Source: Bdellovibrio sp. BCCA (GTDB lineage: Bacteria; Bdellovibrionota; Bdellovibrionia; Bdellovibrionales; Bdellovibrionaceae). From it: DNA of 64,000 nucleotides. A program made the position numbers and the translations under genes. Location: contig NZ_JBBNAC010000001.1 in the NCBI RefSeq assembly GCF_037996825.1, positions 434,001 through 498,000 on the forward strand, written 5' to 3'. How positions within the stretch are numbered: position 1 is the first letter of the stretch; every line of letters starts with the position of its first letter. Below the pieces are notes generated by a model. The model was not told the DNA's origin. It was given only the letters and a program-made list of their open reading frames with translations, and did not search any database. Below are positions 1 through 8,035 of this stretch, piece after piece.

Positions 1-300
1 AAGATCAGACATCTTATGTGACAAGTACGCGTACTCAACAGCTGTTTGAGAAGCATCAACACCGCGAGTGGCGTCTTTGTTGAATGCTAAGCGCACGCGG
101 AAAGTAAGATCTTCAAGAGCTTTACCTTGGTAATCAAGACGACCCGTTTTGAAATAAAACTTCGTCTGATCTGTCGATCCCGGAGTGTCTTTAAATGTTG
201 TGGAGTTATAGTCTGCACGCATGTCCAGACTCAAAGAGCCCGCGTGTGCCGCTGTTGTCATGGCTGTCATCGCCAACGTTGCAATCAAAAACTTTTTCAT
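1..300 (-). CDS. Porin-like secreted protein, partial
   Basis: The first 100 residues of a protein that runs off the left edge of the window. It begins MKKFLIATLAMTAMTTAAHA, a clear Sec signal peptide with an AHA cleavage site, and continues with alternating polar/aromatic stretches typical of an outer-membrane beta-barrel (mature start GSLSLDMRADYNSTTF). The ATG at 298-300 is preceded by AAGGATG, a good ribosome binding site. The signal peptide and barrel-like start are seen; the porin role is inferred from resemblance to porins of predatory bacteria. The rest of the gene would be needed to name the family. Confidence 0.65.
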   Translation of the reverse strand, partial: MKKFLIATLAMTAMTTAAHAGSLSLDMRADYNSTTFKDTPGSTDQTKFYFKTGRLDYQGKALEDLTFRVRLAFNKDATRGVDASQTAVEYAYLSHKMSDL

Positions 301-402
301 TGGTACATCCTTGTTTAAAGTTTTAGGTTTTCGAATGTACATAGTATGTTACAAACAACGGCTGCCGCCAAGGACGCTTTAATTTATTTTGTCAGTTGGC
401 TT

Positions 403-744
403 TTAGTTTTGGTTGCGCTCTTCAGAAATTCCGACAAAACCATTTTTAACATAAAACGCGTTTGTGAAACCGACCTTCTCAAGTTCTGCAACCACGGTGG
501 GGCTTTTGTCACCTTTTTGATCTAAAACGACGATACCAAAGTGTGCGGGCAGTTTTTTATCTTGAATAAGCTTCAACGCTTCTTCTTTGGATGTACATGA
601 AATTGTTGCGTTTTGAATGTGCATTTGTACGACACTGTCGTACCACGGCTTCAAATTCACTTCTTCAAGCATTACCAAAAGAAGCGGCACTCGGTTGCGC
701 AGCAAATTGTCGAATTGAAAAAAGCCGATGCTGTTAAATTCCAT
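403..744 (-). CDS. Rhodanese-fold protein without catalytic cysteine
   Basis: A 113-residue protein whose second half fits the end of a rhodanese domain: a beta strand FGIVVLDQKG, then KSPTVVAELEKVGF and NAFYVKNGFVGI, which match the usual C-x-x-G-x-R-S, helix and 'GG' segments. At the catalytic loop the cysteine is replaced (LDQKGDKSP), so sulfur transfer is unlikely and a binding or regulatory role is more probable. Translation probably starts at the ATG at 744, three bases after the stop of the upstream MFS gene, so the two are coupled. A TTG at 750 overlapping the stop is the other possible start. No lipid or membrane signal is seen. Confidence 0.55.
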   Translation of the reverse strand: MEFNSIGFFQFDNLLRNRVPLLLVMLEEVNLKPWYDSVVQMHIQNATISCTSKEEALKLIQDKKLPAHFGIVVLDQKGDKSPTVVAELEKVGFTNAFYVKNGFVGISEERNQN

Positions 745-746
745 GA

Positions 747-1964
747 TCAACCTACGCGCCCGTGTTCGGGAATAAATTTATAAATTATCAAAGCAATACC
801 TAATCCCACAAACGCCAACAGTCCTGAGGCCCAAAACGGAGCTGTGATGGCCACGGCTCCATACAAAGCTCCACCCATGGCGGGGCCGATGATGCGCCCA
901 AGTGAAGCCATGCTTTGAGTGACTCCTAGGGTAACGCCTTGTTCTTTGGAATCTGTGAGCAAGCTGATACTTCCTAAGATGGAAGGATTCGAAAGTCCAT
1001 TCCCAAGTGAAAGAAGTGTCATTGCGATGGCCATGGCAGAAATGCTTCCAGAGATGGCAATGCTCGTGAGGCCGAGGGCAAACAAGGTTAATCCCAAACC
1101 CAACACTTTGCGCTCGCCCCATTTAGGTAAAAGACGGCGCACTAAAAAACCTTGTGTGAAAACAATGATCACACCGATGTAAGCAAAACCGAAGCTCACT
1201 TGTTTTACGTCCCACTGAAATTTTTCGCCCATGAACAGAATCAATGTCGCTTCCATCGACGACATCGCTAAAGAGCACAAAAGAAAAACTGTCATCAAAG
1301 GGCCCACAGTTTTCACGTTTAAATAGTGCCACATCACAGAGAATCTTTTTTTCTTCTCCGCAGATTCACTTTTTTCGCTTAAGGATTCAGTGAGGAACTT
1401 GATTCCAAAAAGGAAATTTGCAAAACACAAAACGGACACCCAATATGCTGAAAATGAAGTGTCGAAGTGAGGTGCTGGATTGATATGGTGGCCCCAAACG
1501 GCTAAGCCTCCGCCTAACGCAGGACCGACAACGAATCCTAAGCCGAAGGCGGCACCAATCAAAGCCATGCCTTTGGAGCGTTCGTGTTTTGGTGTGATGT
1601 CAGAAATATAAGCCGAGGCGGTGGAGAGACTCGCTCCAAAAAATCCGGCAAGGATGCGTGCAATAAAAAGCCACTCTAAAGAGCGGGCCCACGCAAAAAG
1701 AATGTACGAGAGGCCCTCACCGAAAAGGCAGAAAAGCAAAATAGGTCGGCGTCCTAAGCGATCGCTGAGGCGACCCCAGAATGGAGAAAATAAAAACTGC
1801 ATCAGCGAGTAAACAGAGAGAAGAAGCCCCGTTTGCAAAGCTGTTGCGCCAAAGTTGCGACTTAAGATGGGAATGATGGGAATGACTACACCAAAGCCCA
1901 CTAAATAAAGGAAAACGGTGAAAAAGATGATAGCAAGCCGTGATTTGTTTGATGTCGACGTCAT
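747..1964 (-). CDS. MFS family efflux transporter (TetA-like)
   Basis: A 405-residue integral membrane protein with about 12 hydrophobic segments. The MFS motif A, GRLSDRLGRRP, lies at residues 64-74 between TM2 and TM3, and a motif-C-like glycine-rich stretch (GFVVGPALGGGLA) is in TM5, which is typical of drug:proton antiporters. The length fits the TetA/MdtG group. It probably exports a small molecule from the cytoplasm; the substrate cannot be told. It is divergent from the gene at 1988, with only 23 bases between the two starts. That gap holds a TAATAT-like -10 box about 10 bases before the ATG and no Shine-Dalgarno, so the mRNA may be leaderless. A rhodanese-fold gene follows directly. 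Confidence 0.85.
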   Translation of the reverse strand: MTSTSNKSRLAIIFFTVFLYLVGFGVVIPIIPILSRNFGATALQTGLLLSVYSLMQFLFSPFWGRLSDRLGRRPILLFCLFGEGLSYILFAWARSLEWLFIARILAGFFGASLSTASAYISDITPKHERSKGMALIGAAFGLGFVVGPALGGGLAVWGHHINPAPHFDTSFSAYWVSVLCFANFLFGIKFLTESLSEKSESAEKKKRFSVMWHYLNVKTVGPLMTVFLLCSLAMSSMEATLILFMGEKFQWDVKQVSFGFAYIGVIIVFTQGFLVRRLLPKWGERKVLGLGLTLFALGLTSIAISGSISAMAIAMTLLSLGNGLSNPSILGSISLLTDSKEQGVTLGVTQSMASLGRIIGPAMGGALYGAVAITAPFWASGLLAFVGLGIALIIYKFIPEHGRVG

Positions 1965-1987
1965 AGGGTTGTTAATATTAGGAAGTT

Positions 1988-3136
1988 ATGAAAATGGCAA
2001 ATAATCTTCAGCGTTTGACGTTCGCCTTTGCAGGACTTTTTTTCTTTTCTTTCCCTGTCTGGGCATTGGATAACTACAAGGAATACAAGCGAGACACTTG
2101 GGAGTTTGAAGTCAGCTCCCAATTCTTTCGTTCGGAAGCCAATTACCCTGAATCTGGCGGAAGCAGCCAGAACCTTCCCAATGGAAATCACTATCAATTG
2201 ATCGATATCACTTTGGCGACTCGTTATATGCCTCGTCAGAATTGGTCTGTGTTTGGTTGGGGAAATGTTGCAAGTGCAGAAAGCAAAGACTCCATCGCAA
2301 CGAGAACGAATAGCACGTTGAGTGAAGGTGCCGTGGGTGCTGATTTTCTTATCTATAACGAGATGTTTCAGTTGATTCCGGAAGTCATCGCCGTGTTCCC
2401 GTTCGAAAAAATTGATAATACTTCAGATACGGTGATGAACTCCGAAGGCGTTATTGAAGTGCGTTCGCGTGTGATCGCGCAAAAAGATTTCGGTTCTTTC
2501 CGTGGTTATGGTTGGCTTGGCTTCAACTATCGGGCGGAAGGACGTTCCTTCCTGATGCCTTGGGGAGTCGGTGCGCAGTTAAAAATGGATCGCATTCGTT
2601 TGGGGGCAGAACTTTTCGGTTATCAAAGTGTCTCGGATGATACAGACAAAAATTCATTGTCGCGCACCTCTTACATCAATGGTGTGAACGCGGGATCTTT
2701 AAAATTTTACGGAGCCAATCCAGCTTTAATGGATACACAGCTGTATGCAAAATGGTTGATCAATCGCAAGTGGAGTATTCAAGCCAACGGCGGCGCCACA
2801 CTGATGGGTTCAAATGCGGCGGCGGGATTTCATGTGGGCGGATTTATTCGCTACACATTTGATATGACGGAAGGTTACACAACTGAAGAAGCTTATACGC
2901 CGGTCAATTCTCCCGTTCCGAACTATCGATCCAATATGTACGATAACCAAATGAGTTCGGATAAAAAAGTTCAGCAATTTAAAGAAGAAACGGATGATGG
3001 AGTTGATCAGACTTTGTTCACACCTCGTCCCACGAAAAAGCAACGCATTCAGCAGGATCAAGAGCTGCAACAGCAGTTGGACGACACTGAATTTCAGTTG
3101 GAATTAAAGTCGAATAAGAAGAAAAGACGCCGCTAA
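1988..3136 (+). CDS. Secreted outer-membrane barrel-like protein
   Basis: A 382-residue exported protein. Residues 1-26 form a signal peptide ending PVWA, then come repeated amphipathic strands (YQLIDITLATRYM, WSVFGWGNV, FRGYGWLGFNYR) as in outer-membrane beta-barrels. The last 80 residues differ: a charged, Gln-rich tail with KKKRRR at the end, which could interact with peptidoglycan or nucleic acid. An AGGA ribosome binding site sits 5 bases before the ATG. I do not recognise a named family. It is divergent from the MFS exporter and ends in a short hairpin before the convergent DUF167 gene. Confidence 0.6.
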   Translation: MKMANNLQRLTFAFAGLFFFSFPVWALDNYKEYKRDTWEFEVSSQFFRSEANYPESGGSSQNLPNGNHYQLIDITLATRYMPRQNWSVFGWGNVASAESKDSIATRTNSTLSEGAVGADFLIYNEMFQLIPEVIAVFPFEKIDNTSDTVMNSEGVIEVRSRVIAQKDFGSFRGYGWLGFNYRAEGRSFLMPWGVGAQLKMDRIRLGAELFGYQSVSDDTDKNSLSRTSYINGVNAGSLKFYGANPALMDTQLYAKWLINRKWSIQANGGATLMGSNAAAGFHVGGFIRYTFDMTEGYTTEEAYTPVNSPVPNYRSNMYDNQMSSDKKVQQFKEETDDGVDQTLFTPRPTKKQRIQQDQELQQQLDDTEFQLELKSNKKKRRR

Positions 3137-3154
3137 TAAAGCGGCTCTTTTTTT
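3129..3154 (+). terminator. Weak intrinsic terminator
   Basis: A 5-base-pair GCCGC/GCGGC stem with a 7-base loop, followed by TCTTTTTTT. It overlaps the stop codon of the upstream gene and lies at the convergent end of the DUF167 gene. The stem is short, so it may be leaky. Confidence 0.5.
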
Positions 3155-3437
3155 ATGTCAGCTTTAATAATTCTTTTGCTCGAGATTCTTCAACGCCCAA
3201 AAGATCCACCGTTTTGTGGCGACCGGTATCGCCTTTCACTAAGACAACACTGCGCTTAGGAATATCAAAATAATCAGAAAGAAATTCGATCAGGCCTTCG
3301 TTGGCGCGGCCATCAATCGGGGGAGCTGTGATTTTTATTTTAAGTTCGCCGTTGTGAGGACCCACAACTTCGTTTTTCGAGGATTTCGGCTGAATAAAAA
3401 GGTGGAGTCGAACTCCACCTTTTATTGATTCAATCAT
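3153..3437 (-). CDS. yggU: DUF167 (YggU) family protein
   Basis: A 94-residue protein of the DUF167/YggU family. The diagnostic segment KITAPPIDGRANEGLIEFL is at about residues 35-53 and is followed by the family's VVLVKGDTGRHKTVDL stretch. The biochemical role of the family is unknown. The ATG at 3437 is the better start; a TTG at 3449 would add four residues and abut the divIVA stop. It lies directly downstream of divIVA, in a row with proC and yggS, an arrangement common for this gene in Gram-negative bacteria. Confidence 0.85.
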   Translation of the reverse strand: MIESIKGGVRLHLFIQPKSSKNEVVGPHNGELKIKITAPPIDGRANEGLIEFLSDYFDIPKRSVVLVKGDTGRHKTVDLLGVEESRAKELLKLT

Positions 3438-3449
3438 AGTCTTCGGCAA

Positions 3450-3998
3450 TTATTCTGCTGAAAGAGGAGATACGTTTGAAGAGCGGGCTGGAGTCGCGCC
3501 GTTGCCATTTCCATTCACGATATTGTGACCAGGAAGTTGCATTTGTGGCATATACTTTTCACCTTGCTCTAGCAAAGATAAATGAGCTTGCGCCAAAGCT
3601 TTCAAGTTCGCTTCAAATTGCATGCGGGCACGCTTAAGTTCCGTCACTTCTTGATACATTTTTTTCAATGAATCACGAGAGTCGCGAGTGATGATCTCTG
3701 CTTTTTGTTGAGCATCAGCGATAATCAACTTCGCTTCACGGTCGGCATCCTGGCGAAGACGTTCTGCCATTTGCGTTGCCGTTGCGATAGTCTCTTTAAG
3801 AACTTGATCGCGTTCTTTATATTCCATCAAAGAAAGTTCCTTTTCGCGGATGGCTTCCTTTAAAGAATTTCTTTCTTGGATCAAAGATTCCATTTGAGAG
3901 GCAATCTGCTGGAGAAAGTCCATAACCTCGTCAGCATCGAGTCCCATCATCTTTTTACCAAAAGACTTGTGAGCAATATCGATAGGAGTAATTCTCAT
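3450..3998 (-). CDS. divIVA: DivIVA domain protein
   Basis: A 182-residue cytoplasmic protein. Residues 1-30 match the DivIVA lipid-binding N-terminus (ITPIDIAHKSFGKKMMGLD, then DADEVMDFL), followed by a long coiled coil to about residue 135 and a Gly/Asn/Pro-rich tail. DivIVA proteins mark curved or polar membrane and recruit division or growth proteins. They are best known in Gram-positive bacteria but are also present in predatory deltaproteobacteria. A strong AAGGAGG ribosome binding site lies before the ATG. Its neighbours are proC upstream and the DUF167 gene directly downstream. Confidence 0.88.
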   Translation of the reverse strand: MRITPIDIAHKSFGKKMMGLDADEVMDFLQQIASQMESLIQERNSLKEAIREKELSLMEYKERDQVLKETIATATQMAERLRQDADREAKLIIADAQQKAEIITRDSRDSLKKMYQEVTELKRARMQFEANLKALAQAHLSLLEQGEKYMPQMQLPGHNIVNGNGNGATPARSSNVSPLSAE

Positions 3999-4059
3999 CT
4001 TGTTCCTCCTTGAACAATAATGACTTAAGGATAAAGGCCGAGTCTGTATCAGCGCAAGA

Positions 4060-4887
4060 TTATTTGATTTCCCGGGCCATTTCTTTGTTTCTCATCGCAG
4101 CCTTTTCAAAGCTAATGCGAAGAGCGCGCTCAATCTCCAGTTCGCGCATGGACTGAAGTCCAGCTGCCGTGACACCTTTTTTAGAAGTGACCCGAGCTTG
4201 CAAGTCCTCAACCCCTTCGCGGGCCTGGGCTGCTAACAAAGAAGCGCCGACAAATGTTTCAATCGTCATCATGCGGGCTTCTTCAACAGAAAATCCATGT
4301 TCTTCAATCCAGTCCTGCCAGTACATCATCATCTCAAAGACGAAACCTGTACCGCTAGAGCAAGAGACCATCAAAGCTTCGAACTGATCTTCATCGTGAA
4401 CTTTAATGACTCTTCCCAGAGGAGCAAACAGATCTTCCACTGTGCTTTCTAAAGCGCCGTCATCATCGTCATTCAAAAGATATCCGATCACTCCGCGCCC
4501 AATTAAGGACGGAGTGTTGGGCATGACACGGGAAAGGCGAGCACCTTGAATATAGCGCTCTAATTTTTCCATGCGAATACCTGCAGCAACACTGATGACA
4601 ATTTTATTGGAGTCAAATGCGCGTGTCACAGGCTCAAGAGCATTGAGCAAATCCTGAGGTTTTACGGCCAAGATAATAATGTCGCACTTGTCGATCAATT
4701 CTTCATTGCTAGATTCAGGATTGATTTTAAAAGTCTCTGCCAGTCTTTGCAGTTTTCCTTCAGAGCGATTTGTCGCGAAGATATTTTTAGCTGGAATGCC
4801 GCCTTCGATAAGGCCTCTGATCATGGCTTGGGCCATGTTGCCCGCACCCAAAAAACCGATTTTTTGCGTTTTCAACAATGGGTTCAT
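4060..4887 (-). CDS. proC: Pyrroline-5-carboxylate reductase
   Basis: A 275-residue enzyme that reduces 1-pyrroline-5-carboxylate to proline with NAD(P)H, the last step of proline synthesis in the cytoplasm. The Rossmann motif GAGNMA is at residues 14-19, with VKPQDLLNAL and SVAAGIRMEKLE as the second and third conserved blocks. The C-terminal signature appears as QARVTSKKGVTAAGL. Length is normal for the family. GGAG precedes the ATG. It follows yggS with 45 bases between them, a widespread pairing. Confidence 0.93.
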   Translation of the reverse strand: MNPLLKTQKIGFLGAGNMAQAMIRGLIEGGIPAKNIFATNRSEGKLQRLAETFKINPESSNEELIDKCDIIILAVKPQDLLNALEPVTRAFDSNKIVISVAAGIRMEKLERYIQGARLSRVMPNTPSLIGRGVIGYLLNDDDDGALESTVEDLFAPLGRVIKVHDEDQFEALMVSCSSGTGFVFEMMMYWQDWIEEHGFSVEEARMMTIETFVGASLLAAQAREGVEDLQARVTSKKGVTAAGLQSMRELEIERALRISFEKAAMRNKEMAREIK

Positions 4888-4932
4888 AATTCTCCGAACG
4901 CACTACAAGTACGTCATGTACTTGGTTTTATC

Positions 4933-5592
4933 TTACATTTTGGCGGGGCGTTCGCCAAATAAAATAGTCCCAAGACGCACAATGGTTGCACCTTCTTCCA
5001 CGGCCACTTTAAAATCATGGCTTGTGCCCATTGACAGCTCCGTGAGCGGATGGCGCTTTAAATTGGTTTCAGAGCGAAGCTCCATCAGCAATTGACGGAG
5101 CTCTCTAAAATAAAGACGCACTTCCACACCTGTTTCGGTTAATGGAGGCATCGTCATCAGACCCATTATATTTAAATGAGGAAGTTCCGCGAGAGTTTGC
5201 CAAGACTTAAGAAGGCTTTCTTTGTCAAAACCGCCTTTGGTCTCTTCTTTTGCCAGGTTGACCTGAATCAAAATATTTTGCGTGACGTTTTTATTTTCAC
5301 ATTGGCGGCTCAGTGTTTCCGCAAGCGCCAGAGAATCCACAGAGTGAATCAACGCGAACTTTCCAACAACAAGTTTGGCTTTGTTTTTTTGTAAACTGCC
5401 AATCAAGTGCCATTGAATATCGGGAAGATCTTGAAGGTGATCCATTTTTTCCAAAGCTTCTTGGACGTAATTTTCTCCGAAAAGTCTTTGGCCCTCATGG
5501 TAGAGAGAACGGATTTTGGATTCAGGTTGAAGCTTTGAGACAGCAAGAATTTTTGCGGGGGTACATTCTTGCGTGAGTGTTTTTAGATTCAT
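4933..5592 (-). CDS. yggS: PLP homeostasis protein, YggS/PROSC family
   Basis: A 219-residue single-domain pyridoxal phosphate-binding protein that buffers PLP and affects amino-acid pools; no catalytic activity is known for the family. The cofactor lysine is K20 in ILAVSKLQP. The conserved GENYVQEALEK, WHLIGSLQKNK and LSMGTSHDFKVAVEEGAT blocks are all present, the last one ending in VRLGTILFGER, which matches the family's phosphate-binding end. It is slightly short at the N-terminus compared with many homologues. It is the first gene of the yggS-proC-divIVA-DUF167 row. Confidence 0.93.
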   Translation of the reverse strand: MNLKTLTQECTPAKILAVSKLQPESKIRSLYHEGQRLFGENYVQEALEKMDHLQDLPDIQWHLIGSLQKNKAKLVVGKFALIHSVDSLALAETLSRQCENKNVTQNILIQVNLAKEETKGGFDKESLLKSWQTLAELPHLNIMGLMTMPPLTETGVEVRLYFRELRQLLMELRSETNLKRHPLTELSMGTSHDFKVAVEEGATIVRLGTILFGERPAKM

Positions 5593-5613
5593 GTTCTGAA
5601 TCTAGCATGACCC

Positions 5614-6453
5614 TTATTGCAGGGTCACGAATTTTGGTGCTTCACCTTTCAGCTGGGCTGTGGCTTTCAAAATAAAAGATTTAAACTTGGAAGCATAAGT
5701 GTACTCGCCATAGTGACGGCAATCCTGAGCTTGATCGTGAGGTCCGCGAGTGATGCCGACAACAACAAGTCCTTGTGCGGTTTCCAGAAACGCAGGACCA
5801 CCAGAGTCGCCACTGCAAGCGCCTTGATTGTTGGTTTGATCCGTCACCAAAATCGCATCCACGATTTTTGCCAAAGGCACGTGCACGTAATTCAATCCCG
5901 TCGAATACACCGGCACATTGAGTTCGCTTTCCAAGCCATAACCCGCAAGCAACAACGACTGTCCTTCTTGAAGACTTGTCTTGGGATCAAGAATAGGAAC
6001 GGGGATCGCAGACGCTGGAGCTTCATCAGCAAGGCGAAGAACCGCCACGTCGTTGACACCGGTGATAGGAACGCGGTTTTGATCTTCAATCAATTTGTAA
6101 TGAGGATGTGTAACCCACCCAGCAACCTTCAGCAATTTGCTGCGATCAAAAACTTCAGGAAGTTTTTCACCGATATAAACCGCCATGATGCCTTCGCCCA
6201 GATTTTCCAAACAGTGAGTGGCTGTCAGAATCATGTTTTTAGAAATCAAAGTTCCCGTGCAAAGAGAAAGAGGTTTTCCTTGATACTCCATCAAAAAAGA
6301 AACTGTGGAATGCGTTACTAAGTCTTTTGCAGTTGCGGCTGTGCCGCCAATGATGGCGCTGTTGTTTTCAGAAATATTCAAATTTCCAGTTTCATTTTTT
6401 GCGCAACCTGAAACAAACAATAAAACTGTTAATAGAAGACTGATTTTATTCAC
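5614..6453 (-). CDS. Trypsin-fold serine protease lipoprotein (S1)
   Basis: A 279-residue exported protease. The N-terminus MNKISLLLTVLLFVSGC has a canonical lipobox with Cys17, so it should be lipid-anchored. The mature chymotrypsin-type N-terminus IIGG is at 34-37. The catalytic triad is H80 (TATHC), D135 (NDVAVL) and S217 (GDSGGP). The residue six before the serine, which is Asp in trypsin, is Gly211 here, so the S1 pocket is probably not specific for Lys/Arg. The start is GTG. A CCCCAG/CTGGGG hairpin at 6460-6479 covers the G-rich ribosome binding region and might limit translation; this is inference. Prey or envelope protein digestion is plausible. Confidence 0.9.
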   Translation of the reverse strand: MNKISLLLTVLLFVSGCAKNETGNLNISENNSAIIGGTAATAKDLVTHSTVSFLMEYQGKPLSLCTGTLISKNMILTATHCLENLGEGIMAVYIGEKLPEVFDRSKLLKVAGWVTHPHYKLIEDQNRVPITGVNDVAVLRLADEAPASAIPVPILDPKTSLQEGQSLLLAGYGLESELNVPVYSTGLNYVHVPLAKIVDAILVTDQTNNQGACSGDSGGPAFLETAQGLVVVGITRGPHDQAQDCRHYGEYTYASKFKSFILKATAQLKGEAPKFVTLQ

Positions 6454-6516
6454 GGGGACCCCCAGGAGTGATTCTGGGGTTTAGTGGACCTTCAAGGGCT
6501 TGTCATCAATATTCTT

Positions 6517-7098
6517 TCATTTTGAGATTTCAGAAAGCATCTTGCGAACCAAATCAATCGGAAGTCCGACGACATTATCAAAAGGTCCTTCAATACGCTC
6601 GACGAATTTTCCTCCGCCGCCTTGAATTCCGTAAGCGCCGGCTTTGTCCATCGGTTCACCGGTATCAATGTAGGTCCAGATTTCTTCATCCGTCAGATTT
6701 TTGAAATAGATATGCGTGGTCTCAAATTGAGACAGCTCTTTCTGAGTTTCACTATCGATAATGCAAACGGCAGTGATGACTTCATGAAAATGCCCGGACA
6801 AGAGTCGTAAAATGCGATAGGCATCGTCGCGATCCTGAGGTTTTCCAAGCGGCCCCCCGCCAAAGATCACTTCCGTGTCTGCCGCTAGCACCGTGAAAGG
6901 GCCTGTTCTGCTAGACTTTAGTAAGCGAAAAGCTTCTCTGGCTTTACGTCTAGCAATATCTAAAATCTGATCGTTTACATTCAGGTTTTTGTTAGGAATT
7001 TCCGATACTTTAACTGGAACCACGTCAAAGTTAAAACCAGCTTCTTTAAGAAGTGCACGGCGGCGTGGCGATTCTGATGCCAAAACAAGTGGTGTCAT
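6517..7098 (-). CDS. maf: Maf family nucleoside triphosphate pyrophosphatase
   Basis: A 193-residue enzyme of the Maf/HAM1-like group that hydrolyses non-canonical or modified nucleoside triphosphates (dTTP/UTP or m7GTP type). The signature ASESPRRRALL is at residues 7-17. The conserved AADTEVIFGGGPLGKP block and the late DKAGAYGIQGGGGKFVERI block are present. The ATG at 7098 is chosen because the upstream open frame encodes the shadow of the divergent tadC gene and the family always begins LVLAS-SPRR. The two divergent starts are only 28 bases apart. Confidence 0.92.
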   Translation of the reverse strand: MTPLVLASESPRRRALLKEAGFNFDVVPVKVSEIPNKNLNVNDQILDIARRKAREAFRLLKSSRTGPFTVLAADTEVIFGGGPLGKPQDRDDAYRILRLLSGHFHEVITAVCIIDSETQKELSQFETTHIYFKNLTDEEIWTYIDTGEPMDKAGAYGIQGGGGKFVERIEGPFDNVVGLPIDLVRKMLSEISK

Positions 7099-7126
7099 GA
7101 ATGTACTTGAACACAAAGAGGCGAAA

Positions 7127-8035
7127 ATGGGAAGCGCAGAATTAATGCTGATTCTTGGACTGCTACTCGCAGGAGTGGCGGTATTCCTATTCGTAAATTC
7201 TATCTTTGCAAGCAACGCGGACAAGCAACAACTGTCATGGGCGAACAATGATGAGCCTGTGAAATCTAAAAATGCCGTGATCAATTTCTCTCGTCCGTTG
7301 GTGCATCAATTCACTTTGCAACACGCTTTAAGAATTCGCAGTGAAGGTTATCGTAAACGTGTACGCAAATACATTTTAACTTCCGGCCTTTCGCAAGAGT
7401 TGAACGAAGATGAATTCATCGGTTTGCAGCTTCTTTGGGGCGTGATGTTCCCGATCTTCTTGCTCATCATGAACTTCTCTTTGCAGTTGGGACTTCCGAC
7501 GTTGATGGTTCTGGGAATGGGATTGATTGGATTTTATCTTCCACAGATTCACGCTAAAGGTGAAAAGAAACGTCGTGAACTTTCCGTCAGAACAGATCTG
7601 CCGTTCTTTATTGATCTTTTGGCTTTGTCAGTGGAAGCAGGTTTGGATTTCTTCTCTGCGATTCAAAAGATTGTGGATAAAGCGCAAGGCACGGACAGTG
7701 TCTTGGCGGATGAGTTGGGAACCGTTTTAAAAGATATCAAAATCGGTGCTTCTAAAGCGCAAGCTTTAAAAGACATGGCAGAGCGTTTGGATATGAACGA
7801 GATGACGAGCTTTGTGGCCGTGCTCGTTGATGCGGAAGCGACAGGTGCGAGTATTTCGCAAGTGTTGAAAGATCAATCCGTGCAAATGCGTTTGGAAAGA
7901 TTCGTGCGAGCGGAAAAGGCCGGTGCGAAAGCATCGCAAACAATTTTAATTCCGTTGATGATTTTTATTTTACCGGCGGTTTTTATTATCGTGTTTGGAC
8001 CGGTGGCCGTGTCCTTCATGTATGGGAAAAAGTAA
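7127..8035 (+). CDS. tadC: Tad pilus inner-membrane protein TadC-like (T2SSF domain)
   Basis: A 302-residue inner-membrane protein with a TadC layout: TM near residues 6-28, two TMs at about 102-140, then the type II secretion F domain (LPFFIDLLALSVEAGLDF onwards) and a last TM (IPLMIFILPAVFIIVF). TadC and its partner TadB form the membrane platform of Tad/Flp pili. The ATG at 7127 is preceded by AAAGAGG; the longer frame upstream overlaps maf. No tadB, tadA ATPase or pilin gene is in the window, so the rest of the pilus genes must be elsewhere. Its operon partners are DUF192 and FHA genes, with a TAATG overlap to the next gene. Confidence 0.85.
   Translation: MGSAELMLILGLLLAGVAVFLFVNSIFASNADKQQLSWANNDEPVKSKNAVINFSRPLVHQFTLQHALRIRSEGYRKRVRKYILTSGLSQELNEDEFIGLQLLWGVMFPIFLLIMNFSLQLGLPTLMVLGMGLIGFYLPQIHAKGEKKRRELSVRTDLPFFIDLLALSVEAGLDFFSAIQKIVDKAQGTDSVLADELGTVLKDIKIGASKAQALKDMAERLDMNEMTSFVAVLVDAEATGASISQVLKDQSVQMRLERFVRAEKAGAKASQTILIPLMIFILPAVFIIVFGPVAVSFMYGKK

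Noticed and set aside
6989-7126. N-terminal extension of TadC overlapping maf
   Set aside because: It mirrors the maf coding region; the ATG at 7127 has AAAGAGG in front and gives a normal membrane start.
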